The notes: generated by a model from the letters alone, not told the origin. DNA of 57,204 nucleotides from Dyella sp. EPa41 (GCF_016586165.1 NZ_BCPR01000027.1:1-57204), one strand, 5' to 3'; counted from the first letter of the stretch, positions 34,345 through 42,500 are shown. Numbers and translations: made by a program.

Positions 34345-34933
34345 CACGCTGTACACCCTTGCCACCGTCTGCCAGCACAGCGAGGACATCAAGAAGAGCC
34401 GCTTTCTCGCCCAGGCCGCGCCGGTGCAGACGCCGGGCCAGGCGCTGGATTTCGTACGGCAGGTGAGCGACGTTGCGGCCACGCACCATTGCTGGGCGTA
34501 CCACATCGGCCAGGACTATCGCTTCAACGATGACGGCGAACCGGGCGGCACGGCGGGCCGCCCGATCCTGCAGGCCATCGAGGGCCAGGGCATCGACCGG
34601 GCCGTGGTGGTGGTGACGCGCTGGTACGGCGGCATCAAGCTTGGCGCGGGTGGCCTGGTGCGCGCCTATGGCGGCACCGCCGCGGAATGCCTGCGGCGCG
34701 CCGAGCGCATACCCATCGTGGCGATGGCACGACTGGGCCTGAGCTGCGATTTCGGCGAGCTCACGCGGCTCAAGGCGCGATTGCGCGAACTCGACGCGGA
34801 CATCGTGGACGAGCAGTTCGGCGCGGAGGGGGCCACCCTGGAGATCCAGCTGCCCGAGCATCGCGTCGCCGAGGCCCAGGCTCGCGTCACCGACATCAGC
34901 CGCGGCCGGCACGCCGCAAGACGGCTGGATTGA
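34337..34933 (+). CDS. yigZ: YigZ/IMPACT family protein
   Basis: 198 residues from ATG 34337, overlapping the anti-sigma gene by 8 bp. The UPF0029 domain shows KKSRFLAQAAPVQTPGQAL, THHCWAYHIG, FNDDGEPGGTAGRPIL and VVVVTRWYGGIKLGAGGLVRAYG, the family signature, followed by the C-terminal DUF1949 ferredoxin-like domain (from about 135). The family is related to the eukaryotic GCN2 inhibitor IMPACT; the bacterial role is unproven, with suggested ribosome or translation links. Overlap implies co-transcription with the sigma/anti-sigma pair. Confidence 0.93.
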   Translation: MSDTLYTLATVCQHSEDIKKSRFLAQAAPVQTPGQALDFVRQVSDVAATHHCWAYHIGQDYRFNDDGEPGGTAGRPILQAIEGQGIDRAVVVVTRWYGGIKLGAGGLVRAYGGTAAECLRRAERIPIVAMARLGLSCDFGELTRLKARLRELDADIVDEQFGAEGATLEIQLPEHRVAEAQARVTDISRGRHAARRLD

Positions 34934-34958
34934 TATCGCAGCCGCACCGCCCCACGTA

Positions 34959-34997
34959 GTTGGCTTGTGGGGGCGAGCGCGCCCTCGGCCACCCAAC
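34959..34997. repeat. Hairpin, possibly a degenerate REP
   Basis: Three nested stems: GTTGG/CCAAC (34959-34963, 34993-34997), GTGG/CCAC (34967-34970, 34989-34992) and GGGCG/CGCCC (34971-34975, 34980-34984). The TGTGGGGGCGAGCGCGCCC core resembles the REP arm at 25672. It sits in the 81-bp gap before the ABC exporter. Confidence 0.45.
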
Positions 34998-35014
34998 GGG
35001 ACTCGAAACCGCCC

Positions 35015-36784
35015 ATGACCGAAGCCGCCACCACGCAACGCCCCGCACGCCGCGTCGGCGCCCTGCTGCAGCTATGGCCATTCGTAAAACCGCACCGCCG
35101 GCTGGCCCTGGGATGGCTGGTGTTTCTGGCCGTGTCCTCGACCGCCACGCTGGTGTTGCCGATGGCGGTGCGGCACATGATCGACCAGGGGTTCATCCAT
35201 TCGAACGCCTCGGCGATCAACGCAACGTTTTTCGGCTTGTTTGGCGTGGCCCTGGTGCTGGCCTTCGCCACCGCGGCCCGCTACTACTGCATCACCCTGC
35301 TGGGCGAGCGTGCCCTGGCCTCGCTGCGCGCCAAGCTGTATTCGCACGTGATCCGGCTCGACGTCAGCTTCTTCGAACGCAGCCGCGTGGGCGAACTGAT
35401 CTCCCGCCTGGGCACCGACACCGAGGTGATCCAGGCACTGATCGGCTCGGGCATCTCGGTGGCGCTACGCAGTGCGGTGATGCTGCTGGGCGCCACGGCG
35501 ATGATGATCTGGACCAGCCCGCGCCTCGCCGGCCTCACCGCGCTGGTGATTCCCGCGGTGATGCTGCCGATACTCGTGTTCGGCCGTCGCGTGCAGAAAC
35601 TGTCGCGCGCCAGCCAGGATCGACTGGCCGACACCGCCGCCATCGCCAACGAAACGCTCAACGCAGCGCCCGCGGTGAAAGCGTATGCGCGCGAGGACAT
35701 CGAGAGCACGCGCTATGGCGCCGCGATCACCCGCGCGCTCGCCACGGCGCGCAAGCGCATCGGCATGCGGTCGCTGTTGACCGCCACGGTGATCGTGCTG
35801 TTCTTCGGCGCCATTACCCTGGTGCTGTGGGCCGGCGCACGCGACGTATTGAACGGCACGCTGGGCGCCGGCGTGCTGGGGCAGTTCGTGCTGTACGCGA
35901 TCTTCGCCGCCGGCTCGCTGGCGGGTCTTTCCGAGGTATGGGGCGACGTGCTGCGCGCGGCCGGCGCAATGGAGCGCATCGGCGAACTGTTCGAGGAGCG
36001 CGCCGGGATCACCAGCCCCGCCCAGCCCACGCCGCTGCCCAAGCCCGTGCAGGGTGCGCTTCGTTTCGATCATGTGTCGTTCCACTACCCGTCGCGACCC
36101 GACGCACCGGCGCTGCATGACTTCGACCTGTCGATCCGCCCCGGCGAAACCGTGGCCCTGGTCGGTCCGTCGGGTGCGGGCAAGAGCACGGTGTTCGCGC
36201 TGCTGCTGCGCTTCTACGACCCGCAGGCCGGCCGCATCGCGCTCGACGGCGTCGACCTGCGCGCGCTTTCATTGCCCGACCTGCGCGGCACCATTGCGCT
36301 GGTACCGCAGGAAACGGTGATCTTCGGCGGCAGCGCGGCCGACAACATCCGCTTCGGTCGCCAGGATGCGGACGACGATGAAGTGCGCGATGCCGCGCGG
36401 GCCGCCGAGGCGCACGAGTTCATCAGCGCGATGGGCAAGGGCTACGACGAAGAACTGGGCGAACGCGGCGTGCGCCTTTCCGGCGGCCAGCGCCAACGCA
36501 TCGCCATCGCGCGCGCGATCTTGCGTGACGCGCCGTTGTTGCTGCTGGACGAAGCGACCTCCGCGCTCGATGCGCAGTCCGAAGCCGCCATCCAGCAGGC
36601 GCTGGAGCGGCTGGAGAAAGGACGCACCACGCTCGTCATCGCGCACCGCCTCGCCACCGTGCAGCGCGCCGACCGCATCGTGGTGATGGACGGCGGCCGC
36701 ATCGTGGCGCAGGGCACGCACCAAAGCCTGCTCGCCGAAGGTGGTCTCTACGCGGAACTGGCCAGGCTGCAATTCACCGCCTGA
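35015..36784 (+). CDS. ABC exporter, fused permease-ATPase (MsbA-related)
   Basis: 589 residues from ATG 35015 (MTEAATTQRP); the earlier GTG at 34967 lies inside the hairpin repeat. Six membrane helices occupy about residues 20-300, then a nucleotide-binding domain: Walker A GPSGAGKST, Q-loop LVPQETVIF, signature LSGGQRQRIAIARA, Walker B LLLLDEATSALD and H-loop VIAHRL. Half-transporters of this MsbA-related type dimerise in the inner membrane and export lipids, peptides or drugs; cargo unknown. Convergent with cutC. Confidence 0.93.
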   Translation: MTEAATTQRPARRVGALLQLWPFVKPHRRLALGWLVFLAVSSTATLVLPMAVRHMIDQGFIHSNASAINATFFGLFGVALVLAFATAARYYCITLLGERALASLRAKLYSHVIRLDVSFFERSRVGELISRLGTDTEVIQALIGSGISVALRSAVMLLGATAMMIWTSPRLAGLTALVIPAVMLPILVFGRRVQKLSRASQDRLADTAAIANETLNAAPAVKAYAREDIESTRYGAAITRALATARKRIGMRSLLTATVIVLFFGAITLVLWAGARDVLNGTLGAGVLGQFVLYAIFAAGSLAGLSEVWGDVLRAAGAMERIGELFEERAGITSPAQPTPLPKPVQGALRFDHVSFHYPSRPDAPALHDFDLSIRPGETVALVGPSGAGKSTVFALLLRFYDPQAGRIALDGVDLRALSLPDLRGTIALVPQETVIFGGSAADNIRFGRQDADDDEVRDAARAAEAHEFISAMGKGYDEELGERGVRLSGGQRQRIAIARAILRDAPLLLLDEATSALDAQSEAAIQQALERLEKGRTTLVIAHRLATVQRADRIVVMDGGRIVAQGTHQSLLAEGGLYAELARLQFTA

Positions 36785-36820
36785 CGCCATGCCCTGTCCG
36801 CGCAGAAGCCGGCGCAACGC

Positions 36821-37552
36821 CTAGGCCGGAGCCCACGCCTGCACGAGGGCACGCACCTGCTCCTCGTCGGTACGCCATTCGCCGCCGGCCATGTCGAGCG
36901 TGTCGGCAGGCAGATGCGTCATGCCGGAAGCGTGCGCACGCTTGGCCGACGCGTGCAGTTCCCGCGCCCCGGTCAGCGTGGCGATGCGGGCGATATTGCC
37001 GGGCGTGACGCCGGCGCCCGGCATCACCACCAGGCGCCCGTTCGCCTGCGCCACGCACTCGCGGATGCGCTCCGCGCCTTCCAGTGCGGAACGCGCACCA
37101 CCGGAGGTCAACACGCGCTCCGCACGCAAGGCGATGATGTCCTCCAGTGCGCGCGCCGGATCGCGCACGAGATCGAAGGCGCGATGGAACGTGATGCCCA
37201 TCCGCCCCGCGGCCGCGGCAAGCTCGCTGCAGCTATCCATGTCCACGTCGCCATCGGCATCCAGCACGCCGAACACGACGCCGTCGCAACCGAGCGCAGC
37301 GCAGGCTTCGATGTCCCGGCGCATGGTGGCGCGCTCGTGCCCGCTGTACAGGAAGTCACCGGCGCGCGGCCGGATGAGCACGTAGAGCGGCAACCTGACG
37401 TGCTCGCGCACCAGGGCGATCTCGCCATGCGAAGGCGTGAGCCCGCCCAGCTCCAGCGCCGTGCACAACTCGATGCGCCCGGCTCCGCCCGACTGCGCGG
37501 CCAGCGCGGAGTCCAGCGAGTTGGCCGCCACCTCGAGCACTCGCGCCGCCAT
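36821..37552 (-). CDS. cutC: CutC family protein
   Basis: 243 residues from ATG 37552 (MAARVLEVAANS), one base after the stop of the glycosylasparaginase gene. The TIM-barrel family motifs are visible: RIELCTALELGGLTPSHGEI, VLIRPRAGDFLYS, GCDGVVFGVLDADGDVD, ITFHRAFD and VMPGAGVTPGNIARI, ELHASAK. CutC was linked to copper tolerance in E. coli, but that has been questioned and the activity is undefined. Tight coupling to the upstream amidohydrolase suggests they share a pathway. Confidence 0.93.
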   Translation of the reverse strand: MAARVLEVAANSLDSALAAQSGGAGRIELCTALELGGLTPSHGEIALVREHVRLPLYVLIRPRAGDFLYSGHERATMRRDIEACAALGCDGVVFGVLDADGDVDMDSCSELAAAAGRMGITFHRAFDLVRDPARALEDIIALRAERVLTSGGARSALEGAERIRECVAQANGRLVVMPGAGVTPGNIARIATLTGARELHASAKRAHASGMTHLPADTLDMAGGEWRTDEEQVRALVQAWAPA

Positions 37553-37553
37553 C

Positions 37554-38573
37554 TCAGTACACGCTCCTGGAGGGCAGCAAGCCGTCCTGCCGCTTCGCGT
37601 CGCACACGGCATAGGAGAAGCCGGGCTGGATCGCGAACGCGCCCACCTCGCCATGGCGGTTCATCGCCAGGAAACCCACCTGCAGGTCCTTGGAGGCATT
37701 GGGGCGCTTCTTGACGATGCGCATGACGGCTTCCTGGCAGGCTTCCTGCGGCGAACGCCCCTGGCGCATCAACTCGACCACCAGGAAGCTGCCGGCATTG
37801 CGGATCACTTCCTCGCCCACGCCTGTCGAGGTCGCGCCACCCACGTCGCCATCCACGTAAAGCCCGGCGCCGATGATCGGGCTGTCGCCCACGCGGCCGC
37901 GCATCTTCCAGGCCATGCCGCTGGTGGTGCAGGCACCGGCCAGTCGGCCACTGGCGTCGATGGCCAGCATGCCGATGGTGTCGTGGTTATCCTTGCCGCC
38001 CGGCATGCCGGTCTTGCCGTAGTCGCGCACCTCGCTGTTGATCGAGGGCTGGTAGTGGGCGTTCTTCAGCCACTCCTTCCAGGCCTGCTCGGATTCGGGC
38101 GTCAGCAGTTCTTCCTTCTTGAAGCCCTGCTCCAGCGCGAACTGCAGCGCGCCATCGCCCACCAGCAGCACGTGCGGCGTGCGTTCCATCACCCGGCGCG
38201 CCACCTGGATCGGATGGGCGATGTGCTCCAGCGCCGCTACGGCGCCGCAACTGCCGTCCGCGTCCATGATGCTGGCGTCCAGGGTCACGTGGCCGTCGCG
38301 GTCCGGGTAGCCCGCGCGTCCCACGCTGTGATTCTTCAGGTCGGCCTCGGGCACCATCACGCCGGTCTCGACCGCGTCCAGCGCATGGCCTCCCTTGGAC
38401 AGCACCGTCCAGGCGGCCTGGTTGGCGGCGACGCCGAAGTCCCAGGTGGAAATGACGCGCGCGCCGGTGGCGCCCTTGGCGGGCAACGGGGTAGCCGCTT
38501 CCACCTTGCCGGCCAAGGCCAGGGCGGAAGCGCCCAGCAGCGAAGCCTTCAGAAAATCTCTACGGTCTGTCAT
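37554..38573 (-). CDS. N4-(beta-N-acetylglucosaminyl)-L-asparaginase (glycosylasparaginase), Tat-exported
   Basis: 339 residues from ATG 38573 with GGAG upstream. The N-terminus TDRRDFLKASLLGASALALA is a twin-arginine signal with a hydrophobic core. The Ntn-hydrolase body contains HDTIGMLAID, where threonine after HD becomes the new N-terminus on autocleavage, and RVGDSPIIGAGLYVDGDVGG, TGVGEEVIRNAGSF. The family splits the GlcNAc-asparagine bond of N-glycopeptides. A periplasmic enzyme of this type fits scavenging of glycopeptides. Shares an operon with cutC, downstream of a terminator that separates it from csp. Confidence 0.92.
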   Translation of the reverse strand: MTDRRDFLKASLLGASALALAGKVEAATPLPAKGATGARVISTWDFGVAANQAAWTVLSKGGHALDAVETGVMVPEADLKNHSVGRAGYPDRDGHVTLDASIMDADGSCGAVAALEHIAHPIQVARRVMERTPHVLLVGDGALQFALEQGFKKEELLTPESEQAWKEWLKNAHYQPSINSEVRDYGKTGMPGGKDNHDTIGMLAIDASGRLAGACTTSGMAWKMRGRVGDSPIIGAGLYVDGDVGGATSTGVGEEVIRNAGSFLVVELMRQGRSPQEACQEAVMRIVKKRPNASKDLQVGFLAMNRHGEVGAFAIQPGFSYAVCDAKRQDGLLPSRSVY

Positions 38574-38606
38574 CTCTGCTCCGATCGTTCGTTTCAAAAA
38601 GCAGAA

Positions 38607-38632
38607 AGCCCCGCGCCTTTCGACGCGGGGCT
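38607..38632 (-). terminator. Rho-independent terminator after csp
   Basis: AGCCCCGCG (38607-38615) and CGCGGGGCT (38624-38632) form a perfect 9-bp stem with an 8-base loop. On the minus strand it is followed by TTTCTGCTTTTTG. It ends csp transcription and lies only 34 bp ahead of the glycosylasparaginase start. Confidence 0.9.
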
Positions 38633-38675
38633 CCCTAATCACTCTGATGAGCGGCTCGTTGCCGGCTCGTCGAGA

Positions 38676-38882
38676 TCAACCAGCGATTTCGACGCCCGAA
38701 GCCTGGGCGCCCTTCGGACCCGTGGTGACTTCGAACTTCACGCGCTGACCTTCCTGCAGGCTGCGAAAGCCCTTGGCGTTGATCGCCGAAAAGTGGACGA
38801 ACACGTCCTCCCCACCGTCCTCGGGTGCGATGAAGCCGAAACCCTTGGCATCGTTGAACCACTTGACCGTACCGAAACGCAT
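38676..38882 (-). CDS. Cold shock domain protein
   Basis: 68 residues. RNP1 is KGFGFI and RNP2 VFVHFS; the start is [13 protein letters not shown], the full CspA-family single cold-shock domain that binds single-stranded RNA and DNA. AGAGGTT precedes ATG 38882. A 162-bp leader separates it from the upstream phosphorylase gene, which fits the long 5' untranslated regions of csp genes. Which paralogue it is (cold-induced or constitutive) cannot be told. Confidence 0.95.
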   Translation of the reverse strand: MRFGTVKWFNDAKGFGFIAPEDGGEDVFVHFSAINAKGFRSLQEGQRVKFEVTTGPKGAQASGVEIAG

Positions 38883-38974
38883 TGCGTGAACCTCTGAATC
38901 ATGGACTGGATGCACCACGGTATAGCGCTGAACCACCTTGACCCCTTGGTCCGCCGCCCCTGGCACAGCGGAAG

Positions 38975-38991
38975 TATCAACATGTTTGATA
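38975..38991. promoter_or_regulatory. Palindrome in the csp upstream region
   Basis: TATCAA-CATGT-TTGATA is an almost complete 17-bp palindrome, AT-rich against its surroundings, 93 bp upstream of the csp start. It could be an operator or part of the promoter. It is not an FNR box, whose half-sites run the other way. Confidence 0.4.
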
Positions 38992-39044
38992 GCAAAGCGC
39001 AATACGGGTATGACTTTGGCACGATCAAAACGCCGGGCGACTGC

Positions 39045-39788
39045 TCACCTTTTGAGCAATACCCCGAGGATGCGGGGTACTTCGGCGGTCGCTGCGGCCA
39101 GATGGGCGAAGATTTCCTCGATGCTGATCTCGGCCTCGTCGCCGCAACCAGCCGCGAAGTTGGCCACCAGGGCCAGGCAGGCGTATTCCAGCTCCAACTC
39201 GCGGGCGAGCACCGCCTCGGGCATGCCGGTCATGCCGACCAGGTCGCAGCCGTCGCGCTTCATGCGGGCGATTTCCGCGCGGGTCTCCAGCCGTGGTCCC
39301 TGGGTGGCGCCGTAACAACCGCCGTCGATCGCCGCCACGCCGGCGGCCGCCGCCGCGTCGAGCAACTCGCGGCGCAACGCCTCGGTATACGGCTCGCTGA
39401 AATCGATATGACGGACCTCCGCCCCCTCCACGTCGCAGAAACTGGTGTAGCGGCCGTGGGTGTAGTCGATGACCTGATCGGGCACCACGATGACGCGCGG
39501 CCCCATGTCGCCGCGGATGCCGCCCACGGCGTTGACGCCGATGACGCGGCGGGCACCCAGCGCATGCAGGGCCCACAGGTTCGCGCGGTAATTCACGCGG
39601 TGCGGCGGCACGGTGTGGCTTTCGCCATGGCGGGCCAGGAAGGCCACCCGGCGCCCGGCGAAGTCGCCGATCACCACGTCGCCCGAGGCGGTGCCGAAGG
39701 GCGTGTCCACGCTATGGCGGGAGGTGTTCTCCAGCCCCGGGAAGTTGTACAAGCCGCTGCCGCCGATGACGGCCAGATCGATAGTCAC
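39045..39788 (-). CDS. S-methyl-5'-thioinosine phosphorylase (MTAP/PNP family)
   Basis: 247 residues from GTG 39788, with AGGA about seven bases ahead. Family motifs: IGGSGLYNFPGL, FLARHGESHTVPPHRVNYRAN, GVNAVGGI and GPRLETRAEIARM, CDLVGMTGMPEAVLARELEL. The NYRANLWAL segment and overall pattern match Pseudomonas MTIP (PA3004), which cleaves methylthioinosine to hypoxanthine and methylthioribose-1-phosphate. In P. aeruginosa it is also next to nagZ. Distinction from true MTA phosphorylase rests on this resemblance, so specificity is likely rather than certain. Confidence 0.85.
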   Translation of the reverse strand: MTIDLAVIGGSGLYNFPGLENTSRHSVDTPFGTASGDVVIGDFAGRRVAFLARHGESHTVPPHRVNYRANLWALHALGARRVIGVNAVGGIRGDMGPRVIVVPDQVIDYTHGRYTSFCDVEGAEVRHIDFSEPYTEALRRELLDAAAAAGVAAIDGGCYGATQGPRLETRAEIARMKRDGCDLVGMTGMPEAVLARELELEYACLALVANFAAGCGDEAEISIEEIFAHLAAATAEVPRILGVLLKR

Positions 39789-39807
39789 GGGTCGTTCCTG
39801 TTTCAAA

Positions 39808-40368
39808 TTAGAGTTCTTTCGCCGCGGCAGCCAGCCGATCGGCAAATCCTTGCAGGTGGCGGCCCAGCGCTTCGCGCGTGCGCTCATCGGCAAGCCTGCC
39901 CTCGATGATCTTGGTGTGCGCCTGGAACACCAGCACGTCGCCCTGCGGCTCGGTGCGCGCACCGGCGCGCCGCAACACCAGGCGCAACTGGTCCTGGGCG
40001 CGCACGGTGCCGGTGATGCCGGGACTGGCGCCCACGATGCACACCATCTTGCCGGTGAGGGCGGCCACCTGGCGTGACTTGCCGATGCGCGACGCCCAGT
40101 CCACGGCGTTCTTCAGCACGCCGGTGATGCCCCCGTTGTATTCCGGGCAAGCGAGGAGGATGCCGTCGGCGCGGTCGATGGCCTCCTTGAAGGCCGCCAC
40201 CGGCGCAGGGTCGCCCTGCTCTTCCACGTCCTGGTCGAACAATGGCAACTCGTGCAGGCGATGGATCACGATGTTCATGCCTGCCGGCGCAACCTCCTGC
40301 GCGGCATGCAGCAAGGCCGTGTTGAAGGAGGCCTGCCGCAGGCTGCCGGAGATGCCCAGTATGTTCAT
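39808..40368 (-). CDS. NADPH-dependent FMN reductase family protein
   Basis: 186 residues with a flavodoxin-like fold. FMN phosphate-binding loop GISGSLRQASFNTALL, then CPEYNGGITGVLKNAVDWASR, the signature of NAD(P)H:FMN/quinone/chromate reductases (ChrR/ArsH/YieF group), and VGASPGITGTVRAQDQLR. It reduces flavins, quinones or other acceptors in the cytoplasm. It lies 46 bp after hpt and 19 bp before mtiP; a metabolic link to purine salvage is not evident. Confidence 0.92.
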   Translation of the reverse strand: MNILGISGSLRQASFNTALLHAAQEVAPAGMNIVIHRLHELPLFDQDVEEQGDPAPVAAFKEAIDRADGILLACPEYNGGITGVLKNAVDWASRIGKSRQVAALTGKMVCIVGASPGITGTVRAQDQLRLVLRRAGARTEPQGDVLVFQAHTKIIEGRLADERTREALGRHLQGFADRLAAAAKEL

Positions 40369-40414
40369 GCGTCCACTCCTCGCGGTGTGGCCGGCACGGC
40401 CGGCCAGGGCTGGC

Positions 40415-40960
40415 TCACTTCAGCGCGTAGATACCCGGCAGGTTGCGACCCTGCTCGTAGTAGTCCATGCCAAACCCGAACACGTAGCGATCCGGCAGCT
40501 CGACGCCGTTGAAGTCCGACGCGATGCCGTCGACCAGGCGATCGTGCTGCTTGGTGCAGAGGCTGACCACCAGCACGCGGCGTGCGCCACGGCGCAGGCA
40601 GTCGTCACGCACGGCCTTCAGCGTATGGCCTTCATCGAGGATGTCGTCCACCAGCAGCACGGTGCGGCCGGCCAGATCCACCGCCGGCTCGCGCAACCAG
40701 TGCAGTTCGCTGCCCGAGGTGGCGCCGCGGTAGCGGGTGGCGTGGACGTAATCGAATTCCACGTCGGTGCGGATCGCGAGCGCCAGGTGGCCCGCGAAGA
40801 TCAGTGCGCCATTCATCACCGTGAGGAACACGGCGCGTTCGCCATCGAGCTCGGCGTCAATCCGCCGCCCCATGTCCGCGATGACCGATTCCAGGTCCGC
40901 GCGATCGAACAGCAGGTCGGCGTCAGCGAGGGCTGCCGCCAGTGAGGGGGTGGTGGTCAT
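40415..40960 (-). CDS. hpt: Hypoxanthine-guanine phosphoribosyltransferase
   Basis: 181 residues. The PRPP-binding loop is VLLVDDILDEGHTLKAV; the flexible-loop region HATRYRGATSGSELHW and the C-terminal GFGMDYYEQGRNLPGIYAL are typical of the bacterial Hpt/HGPRT group. It converts hypoxanthine (or guanine) and PRPP to IMP (GMP). Its ATG overlaps the nagZ stop (ATGA), so the two are translationally coupled. It would recycle hypoxanthine released by the phosphorylase encoded two genes downstream. Confidence 0.95.
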   Translation of the reverse strand: MTTTPSLAAALADADLLFDRADLESVIADMGRRIDAELDGERAVFLTVMNGALIFAGHLALAIRTDVEFDYVHATRYRGATSGSELHWLREPAVDLAGRTVLLVDDILDEGHTLKAVRDDCLRRGARRVLVVSLCTKQHDRLVDGIASDFNGVELPDRYVFGFGMDYYEQGRNLPGIYALK

Positions 40961-41979
40961 GCGGCAGATGATCCTTCCACGGCGTTGAGCGCCGTGACGC
41001 GCGCGATGAAACGGTCGCGCTGTGGGTTGTCGAGAAGTCCTTCCCAGGTGGAAGCGACGGCGCCCCGCAGGGCGGCCAAACGTTCCGGCGCGGTGGCCGC
41101 GCGGCCCTGCACGGCCGCAATGGCGTCTTCCACCACGTTGGGGAAACAGGCGAGGACCAGGTCGCAGCCGGCGTCGAGGTGAGCGTGCACGCGCTCGGCC
41201 GCGCCACCGGCGGCGCCCGCTGCCGCCATGCTGATGTCGTCGCTGATGACCGCGCCGTTGAACCCCAGTTCGCCGCGCAGGATCTCCCCGATCCAGCGCC
41301 GCGAGAAGCCGGCAGGCAGGGCGTCGACCTCGGGATAAATCACATGCGCCACCATCACCGCTTCCGCATGCGCGGCGATGCCCTCGACGAACGGCACCAG
41401 GTCGTCACGGCGGATCTCGTCCAGCGGGCGCGGATCGATGGCGGTCGCCTTGTGCGTGTCGACCGCGACCGAACCATGGCCGGGGAAATGCTTGAGCACG
41501 GTGGCCATGCCACCGAGATGCATGCCGCGCACGTAAGCCTGCGCCAGCTCGGCCGCAATGGCCGGATCGGCATGGAAGGCGCGCGGGCCGATCGCCGCGT
41601 TTCCGCGCGCAAGATCGACCACGGGCGCGAAACTGAAGTCCACGCCGCTCGCGCGCAACTCGCTGGACATCACCCAGGCATGCTCTTCGGCCAGCCGGAT
41701 GGCGTTCTCCGGATCGCGCGCGTACTCGGCACCGATCGTCGACAGCGGCGGCAACCGCGTGAAACCCTCGCGGAATCGCTGCACCGGGCCACCTTCCTGG
41801 TCGACGGCGATGAGCATGTCGTCACCGCCGACGTCGCGAATCGCATCGACCAATGCCATCAGCTGGTCGCGCGACTGGAAATTGCGCGCGAACAAGATCA
41901 CTCCCGACACGCCCGGCGCGGTGAGCCATGCATGTTCCGCCGGCGCCAAGGTGGCGCCGGCCAGGCCGATCATCAGCAT
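40957..41979 (-). CDS. nagZ: Beta-N-acetylhexosaminidase
   Basis: 340 residues from ATG 41979 (MLMIGLAG), with AGGAGA ahead. The GH3 NagZ core is clear: LILFARNF-like SGVILFARNFQSRDQ, IAVDQEGGPVQRFREGFTRL and the signature KHFPGHGSVAVDTHKATAID, whose His/Asp act as acid-base pair, with nucleophile Asp in VISDDISMAA. It removes GlcNAc from anhydro-muropeptides in the cytoplasm during cell-wall recycling. Overlaps the CYTH gene by 7 bp and hpt by 4 bp. Confidence 0.96.
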   Translation of the reverse strand: MLMIGLAGATLAPAEHAWLTAPGVSGVILFARNFQSRDQLMALVDAIRDVGGDDMLIAVDQEGGPVQRFREGFTRLPPLSTIGAEYARDPENAIRLAEEHAWVMSSELRASGVDFSFAPVVDLARGNAAIGPRAFHADPAIAAELAQAYVRGMHLGGMATVLKHFPGHGSVAVDTHKATAIDPRPLDEIRRDDLVPFVEGIAAHAEAVMVAHVIYPEVDALPAGFSRRWIGEILRGELGFNGAVISDDISMAAAGAAGGAAERVHAHLDAGCDLVLACFPNVVEDAIAAVQGRAATAPERLAALRGAVASTWEGLLDNPQRDRFIARVTALNAVEGSSAA

Positions 41980-42500
41980 GCGCTGGTTTCTCCTGCGGCC
42001 TGTCGCTCCTCCTGGCTCCACTGGCCATAGGGGTGAGCGATCAGGTTGACGTTGTAGTAACGCACGAGATGGCTCACCTCGCGACCCAGCCAGGCGGGAC
42101 GCGGAAAAGCGGCATCCTGCGAGGGAAGCTCCACCTCGGCCACCACCAGCCCGGCGTTGTCGCCAAAGAATTCATCCACTTCGAATAGCACGCCGTCGAC
42201 GACGACGTGATGACGGATCTTCTCCAGCACGCCGTCGCACAAGGTGGCCAGCATCTGCTCGGCGTCGGCCAGGGGAATCGGGTACTCGTACTCCGCGCGC
42301 TCGATGCCCAACTGGGCCGACTTGATGTTCAGCCACGCGCGTTCGCCGATTCGGCGCACGCGCACCGAAGCCAGCGCCGTGCCGTCGCGCAGCGCCTGCG
42401 CGCCAACCAGGTAACCCTGGGCGATGCGCTCGCTGTGCGAAGCCGCGTCGCGCCAATCGTCACTGTTGAGGAGGAATTTGCGTTCGATCTCAATACCCAC
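41973..42500 (-). CDS. CYTH domain protein (triphosphate tunnel metalloenzyme)
   Basis: 175 residues from GTG 42500, chosen because GGGAG lies six bases upstream and CYTH proteins begin at this point with (x)-IEIERKFLL. The ExExK signature is E-I-E-R-K. Further tunnel residues are in ASVRVRRIGERAWLNIKSA, RAEYEYPIP, KIRHHVVVDGVLFEVDEFFG and VVAEVELP. Family members hydrolyse triphosphates (inorganic triphosphate, thiamine triphosphate) or act as class IV adenylate cyclases; at this length a phosphohydrolase is more likely. Upstream partner of nagZ and hpt. Confidence 0.9.
   Translation of the reverse strand: MGIEIERKFLLNSDDWRDAASHSERIAQGYLVGAQALRDGTALASVRVRRIGERAWLNIKSAQLGIERAEYEYPIPLADAEQMLATLCDGVLEKIRHHVVVDGVLFEVDEFFGDNAGLVVAEVELPSQDAAFPRPAWLGREVSHLVRYYNVNLIAHPYGQWSQEERQAAGETSAC

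Noticed and set aside
34967-35014. GTG-initiated extension of the ABC exporter
   Set aside because: The added 16 codons lie in a hairpin repeat and lack family similarity.
38975-38991. Palindrome as a binding site of the FNR-type regulator
   Set aside because: Half-sites are ATCAA then TTGAT, the reverse order of the FNR box, and the spacer is 5 rather than 4.
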